Assembly (NCBI GenBank): GCA_036782775.1
Contig: DAIPYJ010000010.1
Coordinates: forward strand, 4,704 to 68,703
Direction of reading: 5' to 3'
DNA from: CF-13 sp036782775
Lineage (GTDB): Bacteria; Chloroflexota; Dormibacteria; CF-121
DNA: 64,000 nucleotides
The translations under genes and the position numbers were made by a program. The notes under the pieces were generated by a model. It saw only the letters and a list, made by a program, of their open reading frames with translations, did not search any database and was not told the DNA's origin. Positions within the stretch are counted from its first letter, which is position 1. Each line of letters begins with the position of its first letter. Below, piece by piece: positions 7,456 to 15,158 of this stretch.

Positions 7456-8234
7456 TTCGGATTGCAGCCGTTGGCGACCTTCACTACGGCGTCGGCTCGG
7501 CCGACATCCTGCGCCCGAGCTTGCAAAATCTGCCCGAGCGCGCGGACCTGCTCGTGCTCGCCGGCGACTTGACCCGCTGCGGAGGCACCGAAGAAATCGA
7601 GGTCCTCGCCAACGACCTGCGAGGGCTCCCTATCCCGGTCGTGGCCGTCCTCGGTAACCACGACTATCAATCCGACCGCGAGGACGATGTTCGTGATGTC
7701 CTCGAGAGTGCCAGCGTCCGGGTACTCGAGGGTGAGGCGGTGACCCTGAACCTCAACGGCAGTACCGTGGGCGTGGCGGGGACCAAAGGTTTCGGCGGCG
7801 GATTTCGCGGCGCGCACGGGACCGACTTCGGCGAGCCCGAGATGAAGGCCTTCGTCGGCCATACCAAGATGCTGTCGGACCACCTCGAGCGTGCCCTCAC
7901 CGGCCTCCGAACCGACTACCGAATCGCGCTCCTCCATTACTCGCCAATCGAGGCCACGCTCGAAGGCGAGCGATTGGAGATCTATCCCTTTCTCGGCAGT
8001 TACCTGCTCGCCCAGGCGATCGACAACGTGGGTGCCGACATCGTCTTCCATGGGCACGCGCACCACGGCACGGAGAAGGGCCGCACCCCGGCTGGCATTC
8101 CGGTTCGCAACGTGGCGCAGCCGGTGATCCGCCACGCCTACAAGGTGTATACCCTCGGCGCTGAATCGCCCGTCCGGCGCGAATCGAGCGAAGACCAGGT
8201 TGAAGCGTTGGAGGTAGCCGGCCGCTCGGAATAG
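7452..8234 (+). CDS. Calcineurin-type metallophosphoesterase
   Basis: A 260-residue cytoplasmic phosphoesterase with every metal motif in order: GDLH (8-11), GDLT (38-41), GNHD (68-71), a His near the middle (LLHYSP) and a C-terminal GHAHHG. It should bind two metal ions and cleave a phosphoester. The substrate may be a nucleotide or nucleic acid. It is third in an operon after a nucleotidyltransferase and a BON protein, so it might remove the modification added by the first gene; that is speculation. The start ATG overlaps the previous stop. Confidence 0.85.
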   Translation: MIRIAAVGDLHYGVGSADILRPSLQNLPERADLLVLAGDLTRCGGTEEIEVLANDLRGLPIPVVAVLGNHDYQSDREDDVRDVLESASVRVLEGEAVTLNLNGSTVGVAGTKGFGGGFRGAHGTDFGEPEMKAFVGHTKMLSDHLERALTGLRTDYRIALLHYSPIEATLEGERLEIYPFLGSYLLAQAIDNVGADIVFHGHAHHGTEKGRTPAGIPVRNVAQPVIRHAYKVYTLGAESPVRRESSEDQVEALEVAGRSE

Positions 8235-8241
8235 CCCTCGG

Positions 8242-8247
8242 TATCCT
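8242..8247 (+). promoter_or_regulatory. Candidate -10 box (TATCCT) before the FAD oxidoreductase
   Basis: TATCCT lies seven bases before an in-frame CTG at 8255, from which conserved flavoprotein sequence begins. The same TANNNT, seven-base, CTG arrangement is seen upstream of the ATPase. The evidence is spacing only. Confidence 0.3.
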
Positions 8248-8338
8248 TGCGCAACTGAATCCTCGTACGCCGCTCAGCGACGGGTATCGCGAAGCACCTT
8301 ATTGGTGGGATCATGCCGCGCCGGCTCGCCCGGCTGCC

Positions 8339-9541
8339 GTGCCGCTGCCGTCCGAGGTCGATGCCGTCATCGTCGGCGGCGGCTATACCGGCCTGATGGC
8401 GGCGGCGCGCCTCGCCGGGCGCGGGCGAGCCGTCGCCGTGCTCGAGCAGCACGAGCCTGGTTGGGGAGCGAGCAGCCGCAACGGCGGTATGGTGCACCCC
8501 GGCTTCAAGGTCGGCATTCACGCGCTCGTCGATCGATACGGCGAAACCGGCAGCGAGCTCTACCGTGCGTCGCTCGATGCCTTCGACCTGGTCGAGCGAA
8601 CCATCGCTGAGAACCGGATCGACTGTGACTACACGCGCTCAGGCCACGTCACGCTCGCCTATCGAGCCAGTCACATGAAGGACCTGGCGGCCGCGGCCGA
8701 CCTCATGGAGGGGCGTTTCGGGCTCGAGGTGAAACTGCTGGACGCCGCCGCCCTGGCAGGCGAGGTCGGATCGTCGAGCCATCACGGCGGCCTGCTCATG
8801 AAAAAGAGCGGTGGCCTCCATCCGGCGAAGTACCTCGCGGGTCTGGCGCGGCTGGCCGGCGACCAGGGCGCCCATATTTCTGGCGGCGTGGCAGCGACCG
8901 CGATCGAGCGCGGTCGCCGGGGTGGCTTCCTGGTCAAGACCGAGGACACGGCGATCGCGTGCCGCGACGTCCTGCTGGCCACCAACGGCTACAGCGACGG
9001 TCTGGTCCCGCAGGTTCGCCGGCGAATCATTCCCCTGGGGAGCTACATGATCGCGACCGAGCCGATGCGCGCCGACCTCGCCGATCAGACGATCCCGCGT
9101 CGCCGGATGCTCTTCGATACCAAGAATTTCCTCTACTACTGGCGCATCGCGCCGGACAATCGGATGCTCTTCGGTGGCCGGGCCAGCTTTGCGCCGACCA
9201 CCATCTCGCGCGCGCGCGACTGGCTTTATGCCGCGATGGTTCGCGTCCACCCTCAGTTGAACGGACTGCGCGTCGAGCGCGCCTGGGGCGGCCAGCTTGG
9301 CTTCACCTTCGACCGGATGCCGCACATCGGCCGCGTCAATGGCGTCACCTATGCGATGGGCTACTGCGGGACCGGCGTGGCGATGTCCACCTACTTCGGC
9401 CAGCTGGCGGCCGATTGGATTGCGGGTGATGACCTCCCGACCTGCTGGGAACGCTCCTTCCCCACCGTCCCCCTCTATCGCGAGAAACCCTGGTTCTTGC
9501 GGCCGACCGGCTGGTATTACGGCCTACGAGATCGGCTCTAG
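8339..9541 (+). CDS. FAD-dependent amine/amino acid oxidoreductase (DadA/PuuB-like)
   Basis: About 400 residues from GTG at 8339. An N-terminal Rossmann FAD site is seen (VDAVIVGGGYTGLMAAARLA), with the family's substrate-side pattern (GASSRNGGMVHPG) and a C-terminal FAD motif (GYCGTGVAMSTYFGQ). It resembles gamma-glutamylputrescine oxidase and related D-amino-acid or amine oxidases. The family usually begins with SYW(W/L)D about 20 residues before the FAD motif; here YREAPYWWDHA is encoded in frame from 8282, upstream of GTG. The only open-frame starts there are non-standard (CTG at 8255). So the true protein is probably 28 residues longer. Convergent with the CoA ligase. Confidence 0.8.
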   Translation: MPLPSEVDAVIVGGGYTGLMAAARLAGRGRAVAVLEQHEPGWGASSRNGGMVHPGFKVGIHALVDRYGETGSELYRASLDAFDLVERTIAENRIDCDYTRSGHVTLAYRASHMKDLAAAADLMEGRFGLEVKLLDAAALAGEVGSSSHHGGLLMKKSGGLHPAKYLAGLARLAGDQGAHISGGVAATAIERGRRGGFLVKTEDTAIACRDVLLATNGYSDGLVPQVRRRIIPLGSYMIATEPMRADLADQTIPRRRMLFDTKNFLYYWRIAPDNRMLFGGRASFAPTTISRARDWLYAAMVRVHPQLNGLRVERAWGGQLGFTFDRMPHIGRVNGVTYAMGYCGTGVAMSTYFGQLAADWIAGDDLPTCWERSFPTVPLYREKPWFLRPTGWYYGLRDRL

Positions 9542-9546
9542 CTGTT

Positions 9547-11163
9547 TTACCCGCCCCCTTCCAGGGGGAGGGCAGAGTGGGGGTTCTCACGGAGCTTGAA
9601 GCGCTGTGTCTTGCCGGTGGCGGTCTTGGGTAGCGCCTCGACGAACTCGATCCAGCGCGGCCGCTTGTAGTCGGCGATCCTGGTCCGAACAAAATCCTGC
9701 AGCTCCTTGGCCAGCTCGGGCGAGGCGGCATATTCCTTCGCCAGGACGACATAGGCCATCGGTTTTTCCAGGTTGTCGGTATCGCGGCGGCCCACCACGC
9801 CCGCCTCCTGTACCGCCGGATGCTCGATCAGGGTGTTCTCGATTTCGACTGGACTAACCCAGATGCCGCCGACCTTCAACATGTCGTCGGTGCGACCGGC
9901 GTACCAGTAATAGCCATCGGCGTCGCGGTAGAACTTGTCGCCGGTGCGGATCCACTGGCCCTGGATGGTGTCTTTGGTGCGTTCGTGCTTGTTCCAGTAG
10001 TAGGCGCAGGTGCTGTCGCCCTTGATGAGAAGGTTGCCGACGGTGCCGTCTTCGACATTCAGTCCGGCGTCGTCCACGATACGGGCCTCGTAGCCCGGGA
10101 CGAGCTCCCCCGCGGAACCGGGGCGGGCGCGCCCAGCGCGGTTCGAGATGAAGATATGCAGGATCTCGGTGCTGCCGATGCCGTCGAGGATCTCGACGCC
10201 GAAGCGCTGCTGAAATCGTTCATAGAGCGCTTTGGGCAGGGCTTCGCCGGCGGAGACAGCGAGGCGGACGCTCGAGAGATCAAAGTCTTTCCCCTCCTGC
10301 CGATGCGCGAGCAGCTGGCCGTAGTTCGTCGGCACCGAAAAGAACAGGGTGGGCTTGAATCGTTCGATCTGCGCGAAGACGTTTGGCGGAGTTGGCGGCC
10401 CTGGCCAGAGAATGGTGGTGGCACCGACGGCGAAGGGAAATGTCAGCGCGTTGCCCAGCCCATACGCGAAAAAGAGCTTGGCAACTGAGAACGTCCGATC
10501 GGAGTCGCTGATCCCAAGGATGCCCTGGGCGTAGCTGACGACCGTGTGCACGATGTCGTGATGCAAGTGGACGGCGCCCTTGGGAAACCCGGTCGTCCCG
10601 GATGAATAGAGCCAAAAGGCGGCATCGTCTTTGTTGGTTTGCATCGGCTCGCAATCCGGTGAGGCTTTCAGCAGTTCGTCGAACGCGCCCGGCGTGTTAC
10701 GGGATGGGCCGTCGACAATGATGTGCTCGAGGTACGGCAGCTCCTGACGCGGAATCGCCGAGAGTTGGGGCAGTAGCGGTTCGCTCACGATCGCGATCCG
10801 AGCTCGGGAATCGTTGAGCATATAGCGATAGTCCTGGCTCTTGAGCAAGGTGTTCGTCGGAATCGGGACCGCGCCGAGCTTCTGCGCCCCGAAAAAGCTG
10901 TAGACGAAGGCCGGTGAGTCGAGCAGGAGCAGCAACACCCGTTCCTCGGGCCGCAAGCCGAACGCGCGCAGGCCGTTGGCCACGCGGTTGGAGCGTTCTG
11001 CAACCTGCGTGTAGGTCACGCGTTCATCGCCGCAGAGGATCGCGGTGCGATCGCCTCGCCCCTCGCGAAGGTGGCGATCTACGAGGTAGTCGGCAACGTT
11101 GAAACTGTCGGGGACCTCGACGACCGGCGCAGCCGCGGCGGGGCGCTCGACGGTGGTCGCCAC
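9547..11163 (-). CDS. Benzoate-CoA ligase-like acyl-CoA synthetase
   Basis: A 538-residue ANL-superfamily enzyme that should activate an aromatic or related carboxylic acid with ATP and CoA. It has the P-loop YSSGTTGFPKG (186-196), the A5 region (DGIGSTEILHIFIS), A7-A8 (RTGDKFYRDADGYYWYAGRTDDMLKVGG) and the catalytic lysine in PKTATGKTQRF. DSTCAYYWNK and GSTEILHIF are typical of benzoate-CoA ligases. The start is GTG at 11163. The final residues (SALPLEGGG) are translated from a dispersed repeat. No other aromatic degradation gene is nearby, so the substrate is not settled. Confidence 0.8.
   Translation of the reverse strand: MATTVERPAAAAPVVEVPDSFNVADYLVDRHLREGRGDRTAILCGDERVTYTQVAERSNRVANGLRAFGLRPEERVLLLLLDSPAFVYSFFGAQKLGAVPIPTNTLLKSQDYRYMLNDSRARIAIVSEPLLPQLSAIPRQELPYLEHIIVDGPSRNTPGAFDELLKASPDCEPMQTNKDDAAFWLYSSGTTGFPKGAVHLHHDIVHTVVSYAQGILGISDSDRTFSVAKLFFAYGLGNALTFPFAVGATTILWPGPPTPPNVFAQIERFKPTLFFSVPTNYGQLLAHRQEGKDFDLSSVRLAVSAGEALPKALYERFQQRFGVEILDGIGSTEILHIFISNRAGRARPGSAGELVPGYEARIVDDAGLNVEDGTVGNLLIKGDSTCAYYWNKHERTKDTIQGQWIRTGDKFYRDADGYYWYAGRTDDMLKVGGIWVSPVEIENTLIEHPAVQEAGVVGRRDTDNLEKPMAYVVLAKEYAASPELAKELQDFVRTRIADYKRPRWIEFVEALPKTATGKTQRFKLRENPHSALPLEGGG
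9549..9583. repeat. Dispersed palindromic repeat, copy 3
   Basis: acccgcccccttcc, then agggggagggcagagtggggg. The copy overlaps the 3' end of the CoA ligase gene and supplies its last codons and stop. Confidence 0.6.
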
Positions 11164-11189
11164 GCCCCGAGGCTACGGCCTGAGGCAAC

Positions 11190-11231
11190 CTCCCTCTCCC
11201 CACCTCGTGGGGAGAGGGTCGGGGTGAGGGG
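11190..11231. repeat. Dispersed palindromic repeat, copy 4
   Basis: ccctctcccc, loop acctcgt, ggggagagggtcggggtgagggg. It is nearly identical to the copy at 6507 and lies between the CoA ligase start and the KGG-protein stop. Confidence 0.7.
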
Positions 11232-11236
11232 CTTTG

Positions 11237-11806
11237 CTAGCGCTCGCCTCCCTTCCGGCCGATCGCGGCCATATGGCTGCGGTTGCGGCTCACCGCCTCG
11301 CCGCCTTTGTGTCCCGCCTGACGCGCTTCGGCGGTGCTGAACTCGTGCGCCGTGCCCTGCTTATGCGCAGCGCGCCCACCCTGGGCGGCAATCTGGCGCT
11401 GACGAGCGTCGCTCATTCCGGCAAATCCGCGGCGGCTTCCCGGGCTGCGGCTCGATGATGTCCGCCGAGCGCTGCTGGTCGATCGCCTTGCCGACGACCT
11501 GCCCCGCGACGAGCTGCTGCGCGAGCGCGTGCTTCGGGACTTGCTCGAGGAACTCGATCTCGATCGGCTGGCGGTCGAGCGTCGCGACCGAGAAGCACTG
11601 GATCGCGAACGGCTCGAACTCGATCGGCCGGACGATGACTTTTTCTTTCCACGCTGCGCCTTGGTCTCGCCCTTCTCGCGCCGGATTTTGTTCACGGTTC
11701 GCGCGGCGACTTCCTCGGCGCGGCCACCATACCGGCCTGACTTCTGCGCGCTCTTCTTGATGTGCTCGTACTGGCGCTCACGTTTTGGGCTCGCTCCTGC
11801 TGGCAT
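11237..11806 (-). CDS. KGG-repeat stress protein with a long Ser/Arg linker
   Basis: A 189-residue protein from ATG 11806 behind a perfect ribosome site. Residues 7-55 are a basic helical module (ERQYEHIKKSA...GGRAEEVAARTV) common in plasmid-stabilisation-type proteins. Residues 57-125 are almost only Ser and Arg. Residues 131-189 hold KGG/GsiB-type repeats (QGGRAAHKQG, HKGGEA, GRKGG). KGG proteins are small hydrophilic proteins induced by stress or desiccation. The RS linker between two basic modules suggests nucleic-acid binding or a condensing role; that is inference. The gene runs opposite to the DUF3147-like pair. Confidence 0.75.
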   Translation of the reverse strand: MPAGASPKRERQYEHIKKSAQKSGRYGGRAEEVAARTVNKIRREKGETKAQRGKKKSSSGRSSSSRSRSSASRSRRSTASRSRSSSSSKSRSTRSRSSSSRGRSSARRSTSSARRTSSSRSPGSRRGFAGMSDARQRQIAAQGGRAAHKQGTAHEFSTAEARQAGHKGGEAVSRNRSHMAAIGRKGGER

Positions 11807-11810
11807 ACGT

Positions 11811-11818
11811 ACCTCCTT
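11811..11818 (-). promoter_or_regulatory. Strong Shine-Dalgarno site of the KGG gene
   Basis: AAGGAGGT on the minus strand, five bases from AGGAGG to ATG 11806. It fixes the start codon and predicts high translation, in contrast to the leaderless-looking neighbour at 11888. Confidence 0.8.
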
Positions 11819-11875
11819 AGGGCTCTATGCCTTGAGCCATCTAAATTATATTTCGGCCTACCTTAAATCTGATAA

Positions 11876-11881
11876 TAGTAT
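11876..11881 (+). promoter_or_regulatory. -10 box (TAGTAT) six bases before the gene at 11888
   Basis: TAGTAT, TGTAGC, GTG. The AT-rich stretch 11840-11884 is unusual for this GC-rich DNA and marks a promoter region. No ribosome site precedes the GTG, so a leaderless message is likely. Confidence 0.5.
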
Positions 11882-11887
11882 TGTAGC

Positions 11888-12229
11888 GTGTCTATTGTCG
11901 TGTTCGCTGCCAAGGCGCTGATTGGAGGCCTGGCGGTGGTCGCGTTCTCGCTGGTCGCGGAGGCCGGTCGCCCCAAGCGATTCGCGGGACTCTTTGCCGC
12001 CGCACCATCGGTCGCGGTGGCCAGCCTGGCGGTCACCGTGCTCAGCAAGGGAGCGAAGGGCGCCGTCCCCTATGCCGAGGGCATGCTGATCGGCGCCGCG
12101 GGAATGCTGGCGTATTGCCTAGTGTCGCTGTACCTGATTGACCGCTTGCACGCATTGATCGGCTCGATTCTCTCCTGGGCGGCCTGGTTCATCGTGGCCG
12201 GCGGTCTCTATTTCGCACTCGGCAGGTAA
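11888..12229 (+). CDS. DUF3147-like membrane protein, first of a pair
   Basis: A 113-residue protein with four predicted membrane spans. The motif RFAGLFAAAPSVAVASLAVTV is like the second-span signature of DUF3147 proteins. The start GTG at 11888 follows a -10 box by six bases. Three bases after its stop comes a related longer gene with the same topology, so the two may form a heteromeric membrane complex. The function of the family is unknown. Confidence 0.65.
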   Translation: MSIVVFAAKALIGGLAVVAFSLVAEAGRPKRFAGLFAAAPSVAVASLAVTVLSKGAKGAVPYAEGMLIGAAGMLAYCLVSLYLIDRLHALIGSILSWAAWFIVAGGLYFALGR

Positions 12230-12232
12230 CTG

Positions 12233-12682
12233 ATGGAAGGAGGGCGGCTGGAGCAGGACGACCTCAAGCCGGTTGGCTTCGAGTGGTCGAAGCTAACCCA
12301 GGTCAAACCGGGCGAGGTCGCGGTCCGCTTTATTTTCGGCGCAGTGGTGGCACTGGCCGCGGCCATCACCGGGCTGCTGGCGGGGCCAAAGGTCGGCGGC
12401 CTATTTCTCGCCTTCCCCGCGATCCTGCCCGCCAGCCTGACTCTCATCGAGAAAAAAGAGGGCATTAGCAAGGCCTGGTCCGATGCGTGCGGCGGCGCCA
12501 TCGGCGCGATCGGCATGGCAGCCTTTGCTCTGACGGCGATTCTGCTCTTGAAGGTCAATCCGGCGCTGGCGTTAATCCTCGCACTGATCGCCTGGATCGT
12601 CGTCTCGACCGGTCTCTACGTCCTGATTCGGGTCACCGGCCTCTTCCTGAAGTCAGACCGGCTTTTCTCGAAGCACTCCTGA
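12233..12682 (+). CDS. DUF3147-like membrane protein, second of a pair
   Basis: A 149-residue protein with a soluble N-terminus (about 30 residues) and four membrane spans. Its motif KVGGLFLAFPAILPASLTLIEKKEG aligns with the first gene's FAGLFAAAPS stretch, so the two are probably paralogues. The start ATG at 12233 lies three bases after the first stop, behind a gg-rich site. The acidic/Lys N-terminal domain (EGGRLEQDDLKP) is lacking in the partner. Transporter or scaffold roles are both possible. Confidence 0.65.
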   Translation: MEGGRLEQDDLKPVGFEWSKLTQVKPGEVAVRFIFGAVVALAAAITGLLAGPKVGGLFLAFPAILPASLTLIEKKEGISKAWSDACGGAIGAIGMAAFALTAILLLKVNPALALILALIAWIVVSTGLYVLIRVTGLFLKSDRLFSKHS

Positions 12683-12697
12683 GAACTCGAAGCGGGG

Positions 12698-12961
12698 TCA
12701 GTCATCATCGTCGTCCCAGCGACGCCAGCCGCCTGGCGGTGGAACCACTGGCTTGTTCAGCTCGGTTGACATTCGTCGGGCCACAAGCAGACCGCCGACC
12801 AAGCCAATGAGGCCGCCGAGAACCGCGCCGATGCCGAGCCCCTCCTGCCAGTTACCGAACGGAATGCCGATTACGGCGCCAATCACCGCTCCGAGGCACG
12901 CGAAAAGGATGACCACCACATGGACCAGCTGAAACCACGTGTGCCATTGCGACCAATGCAT
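12698..12961 (-). CDS. Small glycine-zipper membrane protein
   Basis: An 87-residue protein with two hydrophobic segments, 10-32 and 40-62, rich in GxxxG spacing (GIGAVLGGLIGLVGGLL). The C-terminal tail is polar and ends in five aspartates. No family is recognised. It follows tRNA-Thr on the same strand and may share the tRNA transcript. Confidence 0.55.
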   Translation of the reverse strand: MHWSQWHTWFQLVHVVVILFACLGAVIGAVIGIPFGNWQEGLGIGAVLGGLIGLVGGLLVARRMSTELNKPVVPPPGGWRRWDDDDD

Positions 12962-12980
12962 CCGGCAACTATTTAAAGGC

Positions 12981-13055
12981 TGGAGCCGGGGAGGAGGATT
13001 GAACTCCCGACCCCGTCCTTACCAAGGACGTGCTCTACCACTGAGCTACCCCGGC
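12981..13055 (-). tRNA. tRNA-Thr (GGT)
   Basis: A complete cloverleaf on the minus strand: acceptor gccgggg/ccccggc, D arm gctcagtggtagagc, anticodon stem cgtcc/ggacg with loop ttGGTaa, and T arm gggag ttcaatc ctcct. The 3' CCA is encoded (tgg at 12981-12983). It lies ten bases downstream of tRNA-Tyr, so the two are probably one transcript. Confidence 0.95.
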
Positions 13056-13064
13056 TCGGGGTAT

Positions 13065-13147
13065 GGGCAGAGGAGGATTCGAACCCCCGAAGGCGCTAGG
13101 CCAACTGATCTACAGTCAGTCCCGTTTAACCACTTCGGTATCTGCCC
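13065..13147 (-). tRNA. tRNA-Tyr (GTA)
   Basis: Acceptor gggcaga/tctgccc, anticodon stem actga/tcagt with loop ctGTAga, a long variable arm (class II, as expected for bacterial tRNA-Tyr), and T loop ttcgaat. CCA is not encoded, unlike the adjacent tRNA-Thr. Confidence 0.95.
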
Positions 13148-13156
13148 GACCGGCAG

Positions 13157-13162
13157 ATTTTA
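13157..13162 (-). promoter_or_regulatory. -10 box (TAAAAT) of the tRNA-Tyr/tRNA-Thr transcript
   Basis: TAAAAT on the minus strand, nine bases before tRNA-Tyr. The gap to the divergent ParB-like gene is only 34 bases, so the upstream promoter elements overlap that gene's 5' end. No good -35 is seen. Confidence 0.4.
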
Positions 13163-13181
13163 CCGCTAGTCTATTGTCCGT

Positions 13182-14183
13182 ATGGCCGCCAAGAAAAAGG
13201 CCCCAACCAAGCCCACGAAGCGGGCCACCCGCTCGCGTAAGCCCGCCGGGCCGCGCGGCCCCGAACCTAAAGAAAGCATCCTCGCAGCAGACGGAAACGA
13301 GGAGATCTCAGGCCTGCTATCGCAGGTGCAAAAGCACGGCGGCGCCGTGGTCGGCGCCTACCGCGACCCGTTTGCCGGCGAGCCGGTGGTCGTGGCCTCG
13401 CTGCCGGTCAAGAAGGTCGTCGCGACGCCCTTCCAGCGCGATCTCTCACGAACGCACGCGACCCGCCTCGTCGACGCGATCGGCGCCGCCGGTGTCTTTC
13501 TCGATCCCGTGATCGCGGTGCCGTCAAAAGACGGCTTCTGGTCGCCGAATGGCCGCCACCGCCTCGAGGCGGCCCGTCGCCTGGGAATGCGCGCTGTCAC
13601 CGCCCTGCTCGTCCCCGACGAGAAGCTGGCCTTCCGCATCCTCGCCCTCAACACGGAGAAGGCGCACAACCTGCGCGACCGATCGCTCGAGGTCATCAGG
13701 ATGGCGCGCCAGCTTGCAAAAGAAGAACCCCGCTCGAAAGAAACGGATCATGCACTGACCTTCGAATCGCCGGTGTTCCTCACGCTTGGGTGCGCCTACG
13801 AGCAGCGCTCGCGCTTTCCCGGCTCCTCCTATCAATCGGTGCTCAACAAGGTTGACCGGTTTATGGACAGCACCGTGCCCGCCGCGCTCCGGCAGCGCGA
13901 GCAGTGGGCCGTACGCATCATGGACATCGACGACCGGGTCGCAGCCCACGTCAAGACGATGCAGGAGATGGGGATGAAGAGCCCCTACCTGCGTGCCGTC
14001 GTGGTGGCCCGCATCAATCCGGTGCGGTTCGTTCCACCCTCTCGCAAGAAGGACGCAGCGCCGCCGATGTCGGTGGCTGAGGCCCTCACCAAGATGGCCG
14101 CCAACGTACGAAAGTTCGATCCCAAATCGGTGCGACCCGGCGATCTTGCCCTGGTGGCCGCGATCGCGCCAAGCAGCGAGTAA
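13182..14183 (+). CDS. ParB/Srx-fold nuclease-like DNA-binding protein
   Basis: A 333-residue protein. Residues 1-30 are very basic (Lys/Pro/Arg). Residues 75-145 hold a ParB N-terminal domain with the CTP/nucleotide motif GRHRLEAA (124-131). Helical regions follow (150-290) and may contain a DNA-binding part. It lacks an obvious parS-type HTH and no parA is adjacent, so it is unlikely to be the chromosome-segregation ParB. ParB-like nuclease or regulatory roles are possible. The start ATG follows TAGTCT and TATTGT boxes. Confidence 0.7.
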   Translation: MAAKKKAPTKPTKRATRSRKPAGPRGPEPKESILAADGNEEISGLLSQVQKHGGAVVGAYRDPFAGEPVVVASLPVKKVVATPFQRDLSRTHATRLVDAIGAAGVFLDPVIAVPSKDGFWSPNGRHRLEAARRLGMRAVTALLVPDEKLAFRILALNTEKAHNLRDRSLEVIRMARQLAKEEPRSKETDHALTFESPVFLTLGCAYEQRSRFPGSSYQSVLNKVDRFMDSTVPAALRQREQWAVRIMDIDDRVAAHVKTMQEMGMKSPYLRAVVVARINPVRFVPPSRKKDAAPPMSVAEALTKMAANVRKFDPKSVRPGDLALVAAIAPSSE

Positions 14184-14189
14184 CCCCGA

Positions 14190-14220
14190 CCTGCCCTCCC
14201 CCAGTAGGCGAGGGAGGGGT
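14190..14220. repeat. Dispersed palindromic repeat, copy 5
   Basis: cctgccctccccc, loop agtaggc, gagggaggggt. It lies between the ParB-like gene and the deacetylase gene. Confidence 0.55.
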
Positions 14221-14236
14221 AAGTTGAATTCAGGAG

Positions 14237-15157
14237 ATGAGGCGAGCTGGATTTGCCGTGGCTACGGCGGGATTGCTTGCAGGCGCGTTGGCGGTGCAAC
14301 CGCACGGCGCGCTTGCGCATCACGGCGTTCACTCGTCGACCGGGGCCCACCAGCTGGCGCGCGCGTCCGCTCTCGGAACGCATCTCAGTCAGCTCAGCGC
14401 CGCGGTCGCCAGCAATCAGCCGCCGGCCCCGCCGCGGCTGGTGGTCGGGGTTCGGACCTCACGGCCACTGGTTGCCTTGACCTTCGATCTGGACATGACG
14501 CCGGAGATGGCGTCGCAGGTCAATGCCGGTGCCTCCTGGTTCAACGCCGATGCGCTTGGCTATCTTGTCGCCGAACATGTGCACGCGACGATGTTCATGA
14601 CCGGCATGTGGGCGGAGATGTATCCGACGTTCGCCCGGCAGATTGCCCGGACTCCGGGCTTCGAAATCGGGAACCACAGTTTTTCTCATCCCGCGTTTCA
14701 CCTGCCGTGTTATCAGCTGGGCTCGGTGAGCCGGTCAGCCCAAATACAGCAAGTGCAGATGGCGCAGCGAGCGATCGTCTGGGTCACCGGTGTCAGCCCT
14801 CGGTACTTCCGCTTCCCGGGTGGCTGTTACGACTCGGCAGCGCTCGACCTGGTGCGCGACGCGGGCTTGATTCCGATTCAATGGAACGTCAACTCGATCG
14901 ACGCCTTTAACCCATATCCGGCCCAGATCGCCGCCACCGTACTGGCGGAGGTGAAGCCGGGGTCGATTGTGCTGATGCACCTCCAGGGCGGCGTCAATGC
15001 GCCCGCGACCGCTGATGCGCTGCGCGACATCGTTCCGGCGCTCGAGCGGCGTGGTTACCACTTCGTGACGGTGAGCGAGTTGCTGGCTTCCGGCACCCCG
15101 ATCGGACCAGCTGGTCCGAAGCCGATCCGTCTGCTCGTCCCAGGCAGGCACGTCTAA
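14237..15157 (+). CDS. Secreted polysaccharide deacetylase (NodB homology)
   Basis: A 306-residue protein. Residues 6-27 are a signal sequence, then a Ser/Ala linker. The NodB domain starts at about 78 with LTFDLDM (Asp84, Asp86), has the metal His pair in NHSFSHP (146-152), the strand RYFRFPGGCYD, and near the end the catalytic region IVLMHLQGG. It should remove acetyl groups from a cell-wall or capsule sugar outside the membrane. It precedes a PAP2-kinase fusion gene by one base, so it heads an envelope operon. Confidence 0.8.
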   Translation: MRRAGFAVATAGLLAGALAVQPHGALAHHGVHSSTGAHQLARASALGTHLSQLSAAVASNQPPAPPRLVVGVRTSRPLVALTFDLDMTPEMASQVNAGASWFNADALGYLVAEHVHATMFMTGMWAEMYPTFARQIARTPGFEIGNHSFSHPAFHLPCYQLGSVSRSAQIQQVQMAQRAIVWVTGVSPRYFRFPGGCYDSAALDLVRDAGLIPIQWNVNSIDAFNPYPAQIAATVLAEVKPGSIVLMHLQGGVNAPATADALRDIVPALERRGYHFVTVSELLASGTPIGPAGPKPIRLLVPGRHV

Positions 15158-15158
15158 T

